Below are positions 10,971 to 23,512 of a stretch of DNA of 64,000 nt, in pieces. Below the pieces are notes generated by a model. It did not search any database. It was not told where the DNA came from and saw only the letters and a list, made by a program, of their open reading frames with translations. The translations under genes were made by a program, and so were the position numbers. Source of the DNA: Dryomyza anilis (Eukaryota; Arthropoda; Insecta; Diptera; Dryomyzidae). Numbering within the stretch: position 1 is the stretch's first letter; every line of letters starts with the position of its first letter. The stretch is taken from positions 24,342,617-24,406,616 of the forward strand of contig OX638132.1 in NCBI GenBank assembly GCA_951804985.1, in the 5' to 3' direction.

Positions 10971-11700
10971 ATTCTGTTCGAAAATCAGGAATTCTGTTGT
11001 TTGTAAACAACAAACTTATATAAAACATAAAAAAAAAACTTTTCCATATAATTTCACATATGCTCAGTTTTGAACTCCCGGTGCCTGATGGTTCCGCAAA
11101 GAACCAACCAAAAATTCGAAAAAATACACTAAAATAAAAAATTACATTTATTTCAAACACTCACAATAGCTTCTAGATACTACAGCGAGCACAACAATAT
11201 TTTGTTCAGCTTCGATTTCGACTTTAATATTTTTTTGACAGTACGCAATTTTACAAAAAGTAATTTCTTGAGGTTGGTTGACCATAGAGCGGGAAAAGAA
11301 GTTTGTTTCAAACGGGAATCGGAGCTTGGATCAATAAACATTTCAAAAGTCGAAGCGGGAAGATTAAATAAAATTCGTTGAACAAAGTTTTGATTTTCAT
11401 TCGTTGGTTCCTGGCTGATCCAGTAGGCATTTATGGGTTAATATTACATAGTTTATAAAAGCATTAAAAATTATAATAGTAATATAGTATAATGAAAAAT
11501 TGCCATACCCTGTAAATTTTACATTTTTACTCCAACGGTGGGACCTATAGTATAATTCTTTAAAAGCAAGTTAGACAAAGACCGGTGATATAAAAGTCTA
11601 GTGAAATAATTGATCATATACGTCCAACTGTGAACGCAATCATATCATAATCAGATTTTTCAAATAGTGAAACATTTTCCGATAATCGATAGTAAAACGG
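10971..11700. other. Non-coding spacer leading to the retroelement relic
   Basis: Part of it is the second half of the inverted pair noted at 10646. The rest shows no domain that I can identify, though the stretch just before 11700 may be unrecognisable upstream retroelement sequence. Confidence 0.4.
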
Positions 11701-11721
11701 AAGCAAATTGCGGAAAATTAT

Positions 11722-12275
11722 TTGATTTTTGACTCTCAAGATATGAATCTCAGAAAACAATCAGAACAGATCGCGGTAGATAATTTACTTGTTCTGTGTA
11801 TATTTATAGAACCTTTTAAATTAATCGGAGCGAAACAACATCATCCGCAACCACATGGTACTGTGAAGCGATTTTATAGAGTTTTAAAAGCAGCCAACAT
11901 ATGCCGAAACATTACATCATGGTCAAAATGTCGTTCGACTGTACTCATAGGAACAAGAACAGCAATAAAAGAGGATATCTACATTTCTAAAACACAAATA
12001 TAATATGGTGAATTACGTAACCGATTTCAACACAAAATCTACAAAATAAACTTAGTTTTATATGGTCAAAGATCTTTGAAACTTTCCGAATGGTCACATC
12101 AAAAAATCATTTAAATCGTAATATTTTAAGCATTTGGAAGATTGCAGTCATGTATAGATACGGACAGATGCAGTCCGAAAAATCATATATCCAATATATG
12201 CTGGACCTTAGAAGGCAGTGAAAACACACCAAAAATACTTAAAATTACTTATACGAAATGAAGAGGACTTCTAAA
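11722..12275 (+). pseudogene. Ty3/gypsy-type retrotransposon integrase relic
   Basis: A 93-residue open stretch contains QPHGTVKRFYRVLKAANIC, then STVLIGTRTAIKEDI. This is the end of the retroelement integrase core (the family's 'N/H-G-x-V-E-R-F-H-R-x-L-K' region; here the catalytic-region Glu position reads Lys) and the strongly conserved 'LLGLRTxxKEDL' segment. In frame-shifted and stop-interrupted sequence up to about 12275 a weaker match to the post-integrase C-terminal region is readable. No LTRs, protease or polymerase were found nearby. It is a decayed fragment, incapable of activity. Confidence 0.75.
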
Positions 12276-13189
12276 TATAGCGAATTTATTAAAGCCATCT
12301 TATAATGAAATGCTTATCATTTAAGAAATGCATTTGATACAAATTTGATGTAATTCATTCACTGGCATATCGTATAGCTATTTCAGTAGAGCCAAGCCTC
12401 TTCATTTACTATCTTACTCTGCAATTTTTACATTTCTGTAATTTCTACATGGAGCTGTATAATTAATGTATGTCTTGTATTAAATATAAGACAGTATTTG
12501 GCAAAACACCGTCCAATTAAATTATTCCTCCTCTCCTAAACTTAATTAAATTCGTTATGCAAATTGTTAGCCAAACGTCTTCAGCATTACACAGGACAGT
12601 TCAGGATTAGCCCTCAAAAACAAACCATTTAATTTAAATACAGCGCTTCTTTGAAATATTCATTAGTCTAATTATAGATTTCACTTGGAACTTAATCAAT
12701 AAGCAATTTTCCTTGTTGATTGTGCTGATATCATGAACATTTGTACAATCAATTTTAGTAAATTAACACTTGACCTGACTATTAACTAGACTACCGAATA
12801 GCAGCAACAGCGTGACAGCAAATGTTGTCCAAGCTAATTAATATACGATTTGCGTGTGTATTTCAAAGAAATCTTTTCAAGATGAATGCGATGTTCAGAG
12901 AGGTGGGTGCGTGCATTGGTGCACGGATAGAAAGATTTGTTTGAATATATTTGAATTTAATTAAAAAGTAATACGAAATTACCATACATGTATTAGGAAT
13001 GAAGTGTAATTAAATTATAATCGAAATTGAATTTATTTTTGTTCACGTGTAAACATTATTATATTCTCCAGCAGAATCTGTCAAATTTACCATAAATATG
13101 TTACAATACCAACATAAAATTTTAATTGCATTTGAATAAACTATTTCTTGGCAATTTACTTGGCTAAAACTATGTTTCGAAACACAGAA
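12276..13189. other. Unique-looking non-coding DNA
   Basis: Compositionally more complex than the surrounding repeats, especially 12490-12900, with no open frame or repeat structure. It could be ancestral intergenic or regulatory sequence. Confidence 0.4.
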
Positions 13190-13910
13190 AATGCTAATCA
13201 AATCTAAATATGTTCGCAATAATTTATCGACTGACGAAGTTGGCAACGTTGTGCAGCATTTTCTACCGACGCCATCGTTTGAACATAATGATGTTTACAA
13301 ACAAACAAAAAAGAAATTGGATTTAAATAAGTGTATTCTTGCAACATTCTTCTTGTATACGAAGTTGGTACTCGTTGAGCAGAATTTTCTACATACGGTC
13401 ACCGAGTTGACACTCGGTAATCGGCATTTTCTGCGTACGTGTCTTTTGTTGTTCGTTGAGAAAACGTGTTCGCGTCAGTAATAATTTTGTTATTTGTAAA
13501 TTAAATAAATATATAAATTGTGTTACAAAAAGTACAAATAGTAACAGAGTATAATATAGTGCAATATATAATTTCTGAAACTAAAGTGAAAAAACCACAA
13601 ATAAAAATCTGTGTTTCGATTTTCAAACAGAATTTGGCATGTTTTTTTAAAAAAGCCTCCGTAAATTCCTTGCCTACGCTATGTGCTGTACTGACATCAA
13701 CTGTAACTGTTCCAAATATAAAGCGACCCTGGATTTTCTGGTTTAGCGTCTGCTGGTGCAATTGTGCTTTCTGTCACTTTTACTTGATTCTGTCACTTGT
13801 ACTTGTAGTTTTAAACAAATTATTTATTTATGCATTTAAAAATTTGTATATGAATTCAATTATTATAAATTCCCACGGTGCATGTTTAAATTTTTTTAAT
13901 AAAAATTAAT
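13190..13910. other. Unassigned region with three diverged GAAGTTGG...TTTTCTAC repeats
   Basis: Related blocks of ~40 bp start near 13224, 13355 and 13405 (pattern GAAGTTGG, then CAGNATTTTCTAC, then a C-G-rich end). An AATAAA lies at 13506. Short frames on both strands show no domain. An old LTR is conceivable but I see no paired copy. Confidence 0.35.
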
Positions 13911-15141
13911 AAAAAAAACAACATTTTGTTTTTATTCTATATTTTGAATTTTCTTCCAAAAATATTTAATTATGTTTCTGTGCAAACATACAACTTTTTG
14001 AACTGAAAAAATGATATGTTTCACTGGAAACAGTTTTATTTTTTGGAAATACTGATACCTCGAAACATTTTTTTTGCGAATTAATCATAAGACAAGGTTC
14101 ATATTTTTTTTTTTGTTGAAAAAATGTTCATCTGAAGCATTTTGAAATGTCTGTTTTCTGTCATACAATTTAGTTTCTACATTAAAAAGTCAACACTGAA
14201 TTACCGTCCAAAATTTAGTTTAGTCAGTAATTTAGTCGAATACACACACATCCTTATTACCAAAAATAGCCTTTTTGCAACTTTGACTTGATTTTGTGCA
14301 AAATGTCGACGTAAAGCTCAAATTCGATATCGAACCGAGATAATGAAGGTTTCTCGTTACGAGCACTATTTCAGAATCGAAGCGTGTAGAAGCACTTGAC
14401 GATAGAATGGGGCTTTATGATTGGTTTAAACAAGTGCAAATCCAGAAAACCTTCATCTTTTGGGGTTGACAAAGTTTAAGAAAAAAAATTGTGAGCACAT
14501 CTTAATGCTTTTGAATATAAACTTATAGGCCCTTATGTAATATAAATCCGTTCGTGTGCTTCACTTTTAATGAAAGCCGTCAAAGATAGAGGTCGGTAAC
14601 GCTATATTTGTTCCAAATTCTAAAGAATTGTTTATTTATTGATTAAGTGAAGTGAAATTATTTTTTTATGACACAATAGTTCAATATATTTCAGTTTAAT
14701 ATCATATAATTAAGTAAATAATGAAAAATAATTTTAAAGAAATTGTGATTTTTTGAACATTTAAGGCGAATTTTAAAATTGAAAGTGCTCCTGTATTTTT
14801 GATACTAGGGGCACATTCAAGTAACATACCTTAGAATCACTACTATTATAATACATTGCAATAAAAAAAATCAAATCAACAATTGCATATAAAGCGCTCC
14901 TCGCACGTTCGATAAAAGGTGCAAAATTGTATTTTTTCAGAGCACATACCGTGGAATAGATTCTGTTATATTATAAATTATGATGAGAAATTATTTTTTG
15001 ATGATCAAATTTAACATAATGTATCAAATACAGTTTAACACGACCAAATTGAAAAGATATCTTAAAAGTTATTTTGAGAAAGTGGTGATTTTTTGTACAA
15101 TTAAGCCTATAATTTACATTTAAAGTGCTCCTGTATTTTTA
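13911..15141. other. AT-rich DNA with a diverged ~340-bp direct repeat
   Basis: GTGATTTTTTGAACATTTAA ... AAAGTGCTCCTGTATTTTT near 14745-14802 recurs near 15085-15141, and a third partial unit (GAGGCACATTTACAAGTTAT) is at 15763. The mini-me copy begins exactly at the end of the second unit. Confidence 0.5.
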
Positions 15142-15545
15142 TACCCTACACTAAGAGTGAAAGGGTATATTCAATTTGGTATGCCGTTTGTAACACCCAG
15201 AAGGAAGCATCTCCGGTATGGAAAAGTATAAATATTCTTGATCAGCATGACCTCCAAAGTCGATTTAGCAATGTCCGTCTGTCTGTCTGTTGAAATCACT
15301 ACTACCTAAACAATTGAAGAGTTCGATAAATGAAACTCATAATTTAGATTACTTATATACCTACGCTGTATGTGTGGCGAGATCGGTCCATTGTGACCTG
15401 TGATCTGACAATTTTATATTTAAATAACTCATATAAAATTTACATCTACTGTTCAATTTTACTGTATTCGTCTTAGGTAAACTTTTTTGGTCAAATATAT
15501 ATTGACTTCATGCTCAAATACATGGAAATAATGTTTTAGTTATTT
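15142..15545 (-). mobile_element. mini-me-like element, 3' part, copy 2
   Basis: It is the reverse complement of the 3' ~400 bp of the copies at 37208 and 43588: terminal TATACCCTACAC, the core, a short GTCT tract and the block with GCTCAAATACATG. The 5' part is lost. It interrupts the direct repeat described at 13911-15141. Confidence 0.8.
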
Positions 15546-16689
15546 CTGGAAAGCAGCTCTTGACACAATCGATAATATGTCAGAAAACATGAATCCACCA
15601 TATGTTGAAATTTTTTTTTCTCAATAAAAAAATGATTGATCAATAAAAGTGAAGCTGCATTGTATTATTAAATTATGTCGTATCACAAATTTTGGCTTTT
15701 TTTCGGGCCAATCACGTTTTTTTTTCCGAAAGTTCCTGGGTGTCCTTTTTTGTTGGTGTTAGAGGCACATTTACAAGTTATATCTTAAAATCTTTGTATT
15801 TACCTTTTCTATTGAAAATTAGATAAAAAAAGATACATTAGATACAAGCCGCGGCTCACACGTTGAAAATAATGCGAAATTTTGCGTTTTCGTTCCAAAT
15901 GTTGTTTCATATTTCCACCTCTATTCAAATTTCATTTGGGATAGCGCACACTTATGTGACGTATATTTTTGTTTGTGTTCGGGTATTAGCTAGCGATTGT
16001 ATTAAAATTGTAGCGATATTTTGAAATCCGTAGCAATAGTGATGATTAGAACGACACAAAACGTGCACGTATCATCGGTATTTCTGATGTTTTTCTTATT
16101 TTGGCCTTATGTAGCAAATCGACGGACCAATTTATGAACTCAAAAATGGTTGGGATTAATTAATTCAAGTATACTTAACAACACTCAATTAAAATGGAAA
16201 ATATAAAAAACATCAAATCATTTTTATTCATTGCTTTATGTCAATATCATGAAGGTTAAAAGTTTTCTGGATTTGCTCATATATGTCATTCGCAATGACA
16301 ATAAAAAAACAGAAATAATCAAAAAGATTTTTTTTTTACCTATCTCTTTATTTTTTCTGTTATTTCCTTCACATCATTGGTCTTGGTCGACACCGTCGCC
16401 TTAATATTTTTTTTTTTATAAAAAATGAAAATTCAGCTCATTATTTTCATACATTTATTTTTAATGAAAAAAGTGAAATTAATATAACAATATAAAAAAA
16501 TAATGTCCACTATACTTATTTTAAACAAAATTAATTACAGCCATAAATTAAAGGTCACTGGACAGCTGGAGACTTTATTTTTAAAATCGGAAACGAGTCG
16601 TAATCAGGAGTTCTACCAAATCTGCCGGGATGCAGATTTGTTTTTGTCCCTCGTTACTCGTTGCGTTCAGTCACTGTACTTGTTTAATT
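15546..16689. other. AT-rich non-coding DNA
   Basis: Apart from the repeat unit at ~15763 nothing is recognisable. Poly-T runs and short frames only. Confidence 0.45.
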
Positions 16690-16890
16690 ATCAGCGACAG
16701 TAGTGTCATTTAGTTTTATTTTTCAAAACATTGAATGTCTTGAAATAAAAGTATTGACACTACTTGACACCAATGAAACAAATACTGCAGTGAAGTCGCT
16801 GGGGAGACTTCACTATAATACTGTAAACTGCTATTGCGAAATGCACTCAATACTGCTGAGTGCAATAGAGCCTATTTTGCAGAGAGAACT
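16690..16890 (+). repeat. Dispersed repeat, copy 1 (inverse copy at 27215-27405)
   Basis: From GCGACAGTAGTGTCATTTAG to AAATGCACTCAATACTG the sequence aligns over ~190 bp with the reverse complement of 27215-27405 at moderate divergence. It contains CAAAACATTGAATGTCTT and AATACTGCAGTGAAG. No termini, protein or RNA signature identify the family. Confidence 0.7.
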
Positions 16891-18160
16891 TCAAATACAT
16901 TTGTGCAGAAGTCTAATATCTAAATGTTCAATACTGCTGATTTATTAAATATTTTTTTTTTTTTTTTAATTTTTTTTTTTTTTTTTACGGACAAACATTT
17001 TGTCCGCACAATTTTTTTTCGAATTTTAATTCGTTCTTCATTATAATGAATCATGATTTGAAGAACGGAATTGATCAATATGAAAAAGTTTTTTTTTATG
17101 GGTACAATTCGAATTGCAATATTACAAAAAGTTGGTATTACTTTGTATTATTTTGTTTTTATTTACAAGACTTAAGCAGTTGTTATGGCAATGTTTTAAT
17201 TGCAATTGGAATTCCTTCGTATGCATGTTGCAAGCACAATCAAAACCAATGCACACATATATATTGTATAAGGATATTGGCACTTTTGCACTTACACCCT
17301 GGCAAACACAGTAGCAACATGGATAAGCTTTGCACAAAAGCATTTGCGTTATCCGTTTGAGCAGAAAACTGATAGTGGTTGTGCATGAAATTGATTTACT
17401 CTTCGAAATGCAGACAATGCATTGATTGCTGCAAACATATATTCGACCACACATATACATATACGTACAAAACCACATATACACGAACCCACACGCATGC
17501 TTTCAATTCCAAGTCAGACGATTGCACTTTTCGCCCACGCAGCAATTTTGCCTGAATGTCGGCCGGTGTGTGTGGTGCTAACCAGTGAATTGCAAAATTT
17601 TTAAATTATAGTTTCCTGCCAGCTGTTGGTGTGCTGCAGAGAAATCAAATGTAGATTCAGAAATACGTAATCTTTGTGGTACGAATAACCGCAATTCATT
17701 GAAAACGAAAATAGCCACGTTAAATAAATACCTAAAAGCAGTGGAGGACTAGCTGCTTTTGAATTTCGAAAATCAAGAAGGAATGAAGAAATATATGGAG
17801 TAATCTATATTCTAGATTTTAAGACACATGTACACTTACACGCTAAGAAAAATCAGCTGGCAGGCAACATATTGATGTTTGCAGCCATTAAATTTCCGAC
17901 TTTAATTGGCTGTTACTTCTAAATAAAAATTTTTAAAATTATTTTGGTATTCATTTCATAACTTATTGCTATTTATTATTATAAATAGATTTATTTCAAA
18001 AGTCCAGAAATTTAAAAAATATTGTAGCAAACATAATATATTGCCTGCAAAATTGATTTTTCCATGTGTGTAGTTATCCAAAAAGTAACTATGAACAATT
18101 ATTCTTGATAATACAGTGGTTAATTTCTTTGGTATTTTTTTTTCCAATATTTGAAGAATA
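16891..18160. other. Non-coding DNA, nothing recognised
   Basis: Overlapping short frames on both strands near 17040-17600 lack domains and are incompatible with each other. Poly-T runs are at 16950-16985. Confidence 0.45.
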
Positions 18161-19407
18161 TCTATATATATAAAACTCTTGGTCCGCCTGTCAGTCTGTC
18201 TGTCTGTCTGTTTGTTCCAGCATCACGTCTAAACCGCTGAATCGATTTAACTGAAATTTTGCAGCAGGATACTATGGAGTCCGGAGGGTGTCAAAGGCTA
18301 TATATGGGCGGGATTTGGCAAAGGGGCGTGGCACCTCCAATACAACCTAAACTTTCAAAACGACATAACTCGGCACATACACAAGCAAAGATGATGAAAT
18401 AAAAACTCAAATACAAAAAAAAAAAAACAAAAGCAAAAACACAAAAACAAAAGCAAAAATCAAACACAAAAACAAAAGTAAAGCACAAAACTTAAGCAAT
18501 AACTCAAAAAGAACAGATAAAAAAAAAGAAAAAACAAAATTAAAAGCAAATACAAAAAACAAAAGCAGAAACACAAAAATAAAAGCAAAAACACAAAAGC
18601 AAAAATACAACAAAAAAACAAAACAATAAAAAACATAACAACAAAAATAAAAGCAAAAACACAAAAAAATCATAAAAAAAGAGAAAAACAAAAATTCAAA
18701 AAACACAAGAACAAAAGAAAAACCACAAAAACAAAAGCAAAAGCAAAAACAAAAACAACCACACTAAAATTCACCACATCAAAATCAAACACACTAAAAC
18801 TCACCACACTAAAATACGCCACACTAAAATTCACCACACTAAAATACACCACACTAAAACACACTCCAATTTACCACACTCAAATTCACCACACTAAAAC
18901 ACCAAAATTCACCACACTATAACTCACCACACTAAAATTCACCACACTAAAACTCACCACACTAAAATTTACCACACTAAAACTCACCACACTAAAACTC
19001 ACAACACTAAAACTCACTACACTTAAATTCACCACACTAAAATTCACCACACTATAACTCACCACACTAAAATTCACCACACTCAAATTCACCACACTAA
19101 AACTCACCACATATTGAAACTCACCAAACCAAAATTCACCACACCTAAACTCACCACACCGAATCTCACCACACTAAAACTTCAACTGGGAAAAATTCTA
19201 CGGGAAAGAATTCTACTGAGAAGAATTATACGGGGATTATAAGAATTATACGTAAAAAGAGTTGTCAATGACAAAAGTTGTTTTAGCGAAGAATTAGTTT
19301 GGTTTTACTTACTACAGTGAAACACGGATAAATAATAAAAATGTTTTTTATATTAATATCCTTGCATTCACAAAATCTTTGCACGAGTCGTGCACGGGTC
19401 CAGCTAG
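18161..19407 (+). mobile_element. Non-autonomous Helitron, copy 1, complete ends
   Basis: It starts TCTATATATATAAAA after an A (18160) and ends GTGCACGGGTCCAGCTAG before a T (19408), i.e. A|TC...CTAG|T, the Helitron insertion pattern without target duplication. The subterminal hairpin GCACGA-G-TCGTGC sits at 19381-19393, about 10 nt before CTAG. In order: a short GTCT tract, a conserved 5' block (GGGCGGGATTTGGCAAAGGG), an A/C-rich low-complexity tract (18410-18760), a 15-bp minisatellite (18760-19170), and a GGGAAGAATTCTACG block. No Rep/helicase gene. Confidence 0.85.
18760..19170. repeat. 15-bp minisatellite CACCACACTAAAATT in Helitron
   Basis: About 27 diverged units. One strand lacks stops, giving spurious Ser-Val-Val-Asn/Ser-Phe chains. 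The same minisatellite fills every other Helitron copy in this window. Confidence 0.9.
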
Positions 19408-19866
19408 TATGTTCATATAACTGTTGATTATTTTTTTATTTATTTTTGTCTGTAGTATTTGCTATTGTGCTTTGATTTCGTTGTCTGTCTGTCATCTGTT
19501 TGTTAGTGTGTCTGTTTATCAATAATAACTAAGAGCAATCATTATTGAAATGTAGATATTATGATCTTTGGTTTCAAAAATGTAACGAAGAGCAATAATT
19601 CTTGTATTTTGGAAGCTAACCTAAAAAAATATAATTTAAAATATCAAGAACTTTTTCTCAAAGTTACTTTTTTGATAACTAATAAAATAGTTTCTGCATC
19701 GCAAAACATATCATATGAGCGAATATTACAGACAAAGCAAAAGCAGATATATAAATACGTGTTCTATTTGCGAAGAATGTAGCAAAAAATTTTCATATTC
19801 TTTTGGTTTTAAATACTCAATAAAATTACTTCCCAATATCAAGGAGATTAAATCTTGTTCAATTTG
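19408..19866. other. AT-rich spacer, nothing recognised
   Basis: A 73-codon frame at 19561-19782 has no recognisable features. Confidence 0.45.
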
Positions 19867-19874
19867 TTGCTTAC

Positions 19875-19955
19875 CATGGATTGGAACCTAAACGATTAAC
19901 GGTTTCTATTTCGGTTTCGGTTTTTTCCGCGATTCGGTTACGGTTTCAATCCTTG
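19875..19955. mobile_element. 81-bp hAT-like MITE
   Basis: Ends CATGGATTGGAACC and (inverted) CAAGGATTGAAACC; flanks TTGCTTAC / TTGATAAC match 6 of 8. It carries the CGGTTTCGG / CGGTTACGG motifs and is a minimal version of the element at 6348-8601. Confidence 0.65.
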
Positions 19956-20171
19956 TTGATAACTAAATAATTTTCTTACTATTCAGATGATATTCTAAAA
20001 TTATAGTAGTATTTATTGATATTAGTTAAATTCTGCTATTTTTCATTCGAGTCAAATTTCTCTTCAGAATTCGTCCTAGAAGTTTATTTACCTCTGTGTT
20101 TTTTTACATATAAAATACAATTGATAGTTTTTTAATAGTAAAATTAGTCAGTAGAAAAAAATAGATTATTA

Positions 20172-20173
20172 TA

Positions 20174-20216
<43 letters not shown>

Positions 20217-20221
20217 ATATA

Positions 20222-20252
<31 letters not shown>

Positions 20253-20254
20253 AT
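20172..20254. repeat. (AAAT)n microsatellite, ~20 units
   Basis: AAATAAAT repeats with one interruption (ATAT) in the middle. Confidence 0.95.
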
Positions 20255-20393
20255 ACTTGAAAAGCTCAGTGATTAGTGCGCCAAAAGGCTGCCGTGCTAA
20301 ATCCAACATTAACGCTGCAAAAAAAGGCTCTACCAAACATAATTTTGCAGACATCACATATATCTTTGGAGCTGTATGCAAACAAAACTATTA

Positions 20394-20697
20394 ATAATAA
20401 TAATAGTTTGGCGCTACAGTCCTATACAGAACTTCGGCTGACCATTTTGAGCTGTACGTGTTATATTTGTACTCAAAGTGGTGGGACCTACAGTTTATTG
20501 CCGAATCCAAACGGCGGGTGAGAGCTTTTCATAGGCAATGTTTTTACTCTCGGAGGTTTGCCATTTACTGCCGAGCGGTAGCGCGGTATAGAAAAATGTT
20601 TCTATGAAAAGATGTTGTTAGCCCCAGTCCAGGCTTGAACCGGGGACCTTTCGACTCGCAGTCCAACGCACTAACCACTGAGCTACCGCGGCTACAA
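20394..20697 (-). mobile_element. tRNA-derived SINE, full length with target duplication
   Basis: On the minus strand it opens GTAGCCGCGGTAGCTCAGTGG (A box region TAGCTCAGTGGTTAG), then B box GGTTCAAGCC, a ~220-bp body with CGCCGTTTGGATTCGG and TGTAGGTCCCACCACTTTG, and an (ATT)n tail. A perfect 10-bp duplication AAAACTATTA flanks it (20384-20393 and 20698-20707). The tRNA-like head is a retroposon promoter, not a functional tRNA. Confidence 0.88.
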
Positions 20698-20877
20698 AAA
20701 ACTATTATTTAAACATATTTTTGTTTTCGTTCACACATATATTTATGTTCAGAACGAATAATTTTAACATATATATGTTTGAATGTAAAAAACATTATAA
20801 TATAATATTACAATCTGAACAAAATAATTATACAATTCAATTATAATGTAATTAGATTTAACTGCTAATATTTATAT

Positions 20878-23106
20878 CAGGCATGTCAAACACGCGGCCT
20901 ACCAACATTTCTGTGCGGCCCGCGAAGACTTTTTAAATAATATAAGAAAAATATATTTTTAAGAAATGAAAATTTTTAAAAATATTTTATTTTCAGGCGT
21001 TAACATGATTATTATATTAAATAACGGAGGCATAATCAAGATTACCATTTATTCTTAAAAATTTATTAATTTATTTAAAAAAAATCAATATTTTTTTATT
21101 TTCCAAAATTTAATAATGAGAAATTTGAGACTCGAAGACTCGAGTCTTAATTAATTTTCATAATTTTCATTTTTAATATTATACATGGTGTAGAACAAAT
21201 GGCATAACAATAATGTTTATCCTTTTATCCGGCATTTATAAAACATATATAGTAGCGCATAGTTTTGTACGTATAACAACGAAATGATAAATACATTATT
21301 GTTTTTGGTTTGACTATTAAAAATAAAAGGAGAGAAAAATAATTAAAACTTAGAAATCTTAAAACTAGACCCTATTTAACAAAACCATTTTCGGAATTAG
21401 CTCCAGTATCAGTATAAAGTATCAGTACCCAGTATGCCATTCGTATCGAAATCGTTACGAGATCAATGCGAAATAAAGGAGAAATCACTCGATATCGGAA
21501 ACTTTCTCGTACCGATATCGAGCGTCAAATTGGATCTACATGGTATGTAGAAATCGATGCGTTTTGTCGGAGTTTTCTCGGTGCGAGAAATTTTTTGAAA
21601 TCGAAACGATATCGATGAAAAAAATGATCAATGTTCGATATTGCTTCGAAAAATATTACGATATCGATGCGATAAAAATTTATATTTTGTATTTTGTCAA
21701 CGAATTTGAATGTACGAGAAATTACAAAAATTAGAATCGATAAAGCATCGAGATTGAACTTTTTTTCTTTTTGATAAAAATTCGAAGCGTCGAAGGACTC
21801 CGAGACAAGGCAGACTGGGTATAAAGGCGCAATCAAAATAAAACAAGAATCAAAAATTTGTAGACAAGAGTCTTGCATTGTAAGAATTGGAATTGTATTC
21901 ATTTTAACATTTTTTTTTAGTAAGTAAAACTTTTTTTGTTTAGAGACATTCCACACCAAATCTATCAGAGTTCCAGACTCACCTTCTCCAGAGATACAGT
22001 GGTCCAAAGTTTCAAAAAATTAATCAATAATCACTTTTTGTGGTTGTAGAAAAACACCCTTGACCGTATAATGCTGCAAACCTCATTTTAAGGATAATAA
22101 ACTTTGTTATAACTCCTAAATCCGTACATCTCTTATCAATGGATTGTCCTTGCAATTTAAATTAGTTGTGCATAAAAAGGAATAAAACTTCAAATTTATA
22201 TAAATATCAAATTTTAATACGATGTTTAAAAAAATACTTTTTCAATATGTTTGGTAAGAAGTCTGCCATGTGATTTATGCCTCGAAATTTTCTCGTACTA
22301 ACTTGGTTAACAAAAATTCAATCTCGTTGCTAATTTTTAAAATTTCGTAATTATAGTACACCCAGAAAAAAAAATCCTCTAATCCCATTAAAATTGGTCA
22401 ATTGGGCAATTATTGATTTAATAGTATACAAAAAATAAATCTTTTCATTTAAACTCAATGGCAATGTCATGGTATTTTCTATTATTTAATGGTATTTTCC
22501 GATTAAAATATTAATTTATCCTATTGAATATTTTTAATAGTAAAAACTTTTATTTATGTAGTATTTTTTTTCTAGGTGTAGAGTAAAATTTTATGTTAGG
22601 ATATTTAAACATTTTCCACATCGCAATGTTTTTGATATATATCTCTATATATTTGAACTATTTGATGCAATATTAATCCAGAATCGTTTTTATTATAGTT
22701 TCGAAAAAAAAAACTCGCTTTGAACTATTTTTGTAGTTTTAGTACGATTTGGCCTTCGACATTGGTACAAGAGCTAATTAGATATCGTACGATTTTGCGG
22801 ACATAAAAAGTTGCAACAATTTGGGATGATTGTTAGATTTGTTTTACAAAATTGTCTCTGGTGTTTGAAATATACTGCATTGTATATACCCCTGACAAAA
22901 TTTTTGGCAGGATCAAAGGAATTCGAACATTTTTCGATATATTTCAAACAGACAAAAATCGCACCATTTTTTGAAAAATTTTCGCCTGCGGCGCTTTTAA
23001 CGAGGATCAATGGAAAATGTTATCATCTTAACATTATATTTTATTTTACAACAGAAGAACCAAATGTAAAAAACCAATGATGCCAAATGAGTTTGACATG
23101 CCTGAT
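20878..23106. mobile_element. hAT element, non-autonomous, perfect 8-bp duplication
   Basis: Ends CAGGCATGTCAAACACGCGG and (inverted) CAGGCATGTCAAACTCATTT, flanked by ATTTATAT at 20870-20877 and again at 23107-23114. The terminus 'CAGGxxTGTCAAAC' and 8-bp duplication are typical of hAT. A GC-rich CGCGGCC...GCGGCCCGCG segment follows the left end. The 160-codon minus frame at 21525-22007 shows no transposase features. 21440-21700 is dense in CGATATCG/ATCGAT palindromes. A CACCCAG-type MITE is nested at 22359-22578. A diverged second copy is at ~36890-38830. Confidence 0.85.
22359..22578. mobile_element. CACCCAG-type MITE, copy 1 (nested)
   Basis: 220 bp from CACCCAGAAAAAAAAATCC to TTTTTTCTAGGTG, flanked by TA on both sides. 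It aligns end to end with 49677-49897. TA flanks suggest a Tc1/mariner-type mobiliser. Confidence 0.8.
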
Positions 23107-23512
23107 TTATATGGTGATTTCGAATTACGTTATGATTACATTCAAGCATATTGAAACAAATCTTTTCTATTCGTGTAGTAAGTCGAGTTTCTTTGTTTTT
23201 TTCCATTTTCCAATTTAGAATTTGTTTTCTTTGTTTTTCTGTATAATCGGCTAGTTTCTGTCATTCTTCATTTTCTTCATAAATTGAAATTAAAAAATCT
23301 TTAATTTCAAGAATTTTCATATATTCCTGTGTGAAGTTTAAAAATGTTCACCAAAAAAAAATTTAGAAAACAAAAAAATATTATACTTTACAATTTTATA
23401 TAGTCTAAACTACTAGACATATTTCAAAAATTTTCATTTTATGATTTATGTGCTAATTGCATTAAAATTCACATAAAAAATATTTTCGTTTTAATGTAAC
23501 TTGTATTATCTA
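23107..23512. other. AT-rich spacer between hAT and Helitron
   Basis: Nothing recognisable. Confidence 0.45.

Noticed and set aside
13520..13909. 129-codon frame as a small membrane protein gene
   Set aside because: An overlapping antisense frame is equally open, there is no conserved motif, and its C-terminal hydrophobicity follows T-rich composition.
18755..19170. CRISPR-like regularly spaced repeats
   Set aside because: Units are contiguous with no unique spacers, in a eukaryotic Helitron.
20620..20697. Functional tRNA gene
   Set aside because: The A and B boxes are good but the block continues into a SINE body with (ATT)n tail and target duplication; the same head recurs at 32800.
21525..22007. 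160-codon minus frame as hAT transposase
   Set aside because: No BED finger, no hAT dimerisation motif and no catalytic pattern; composition matches surrounding non-coding DNA.
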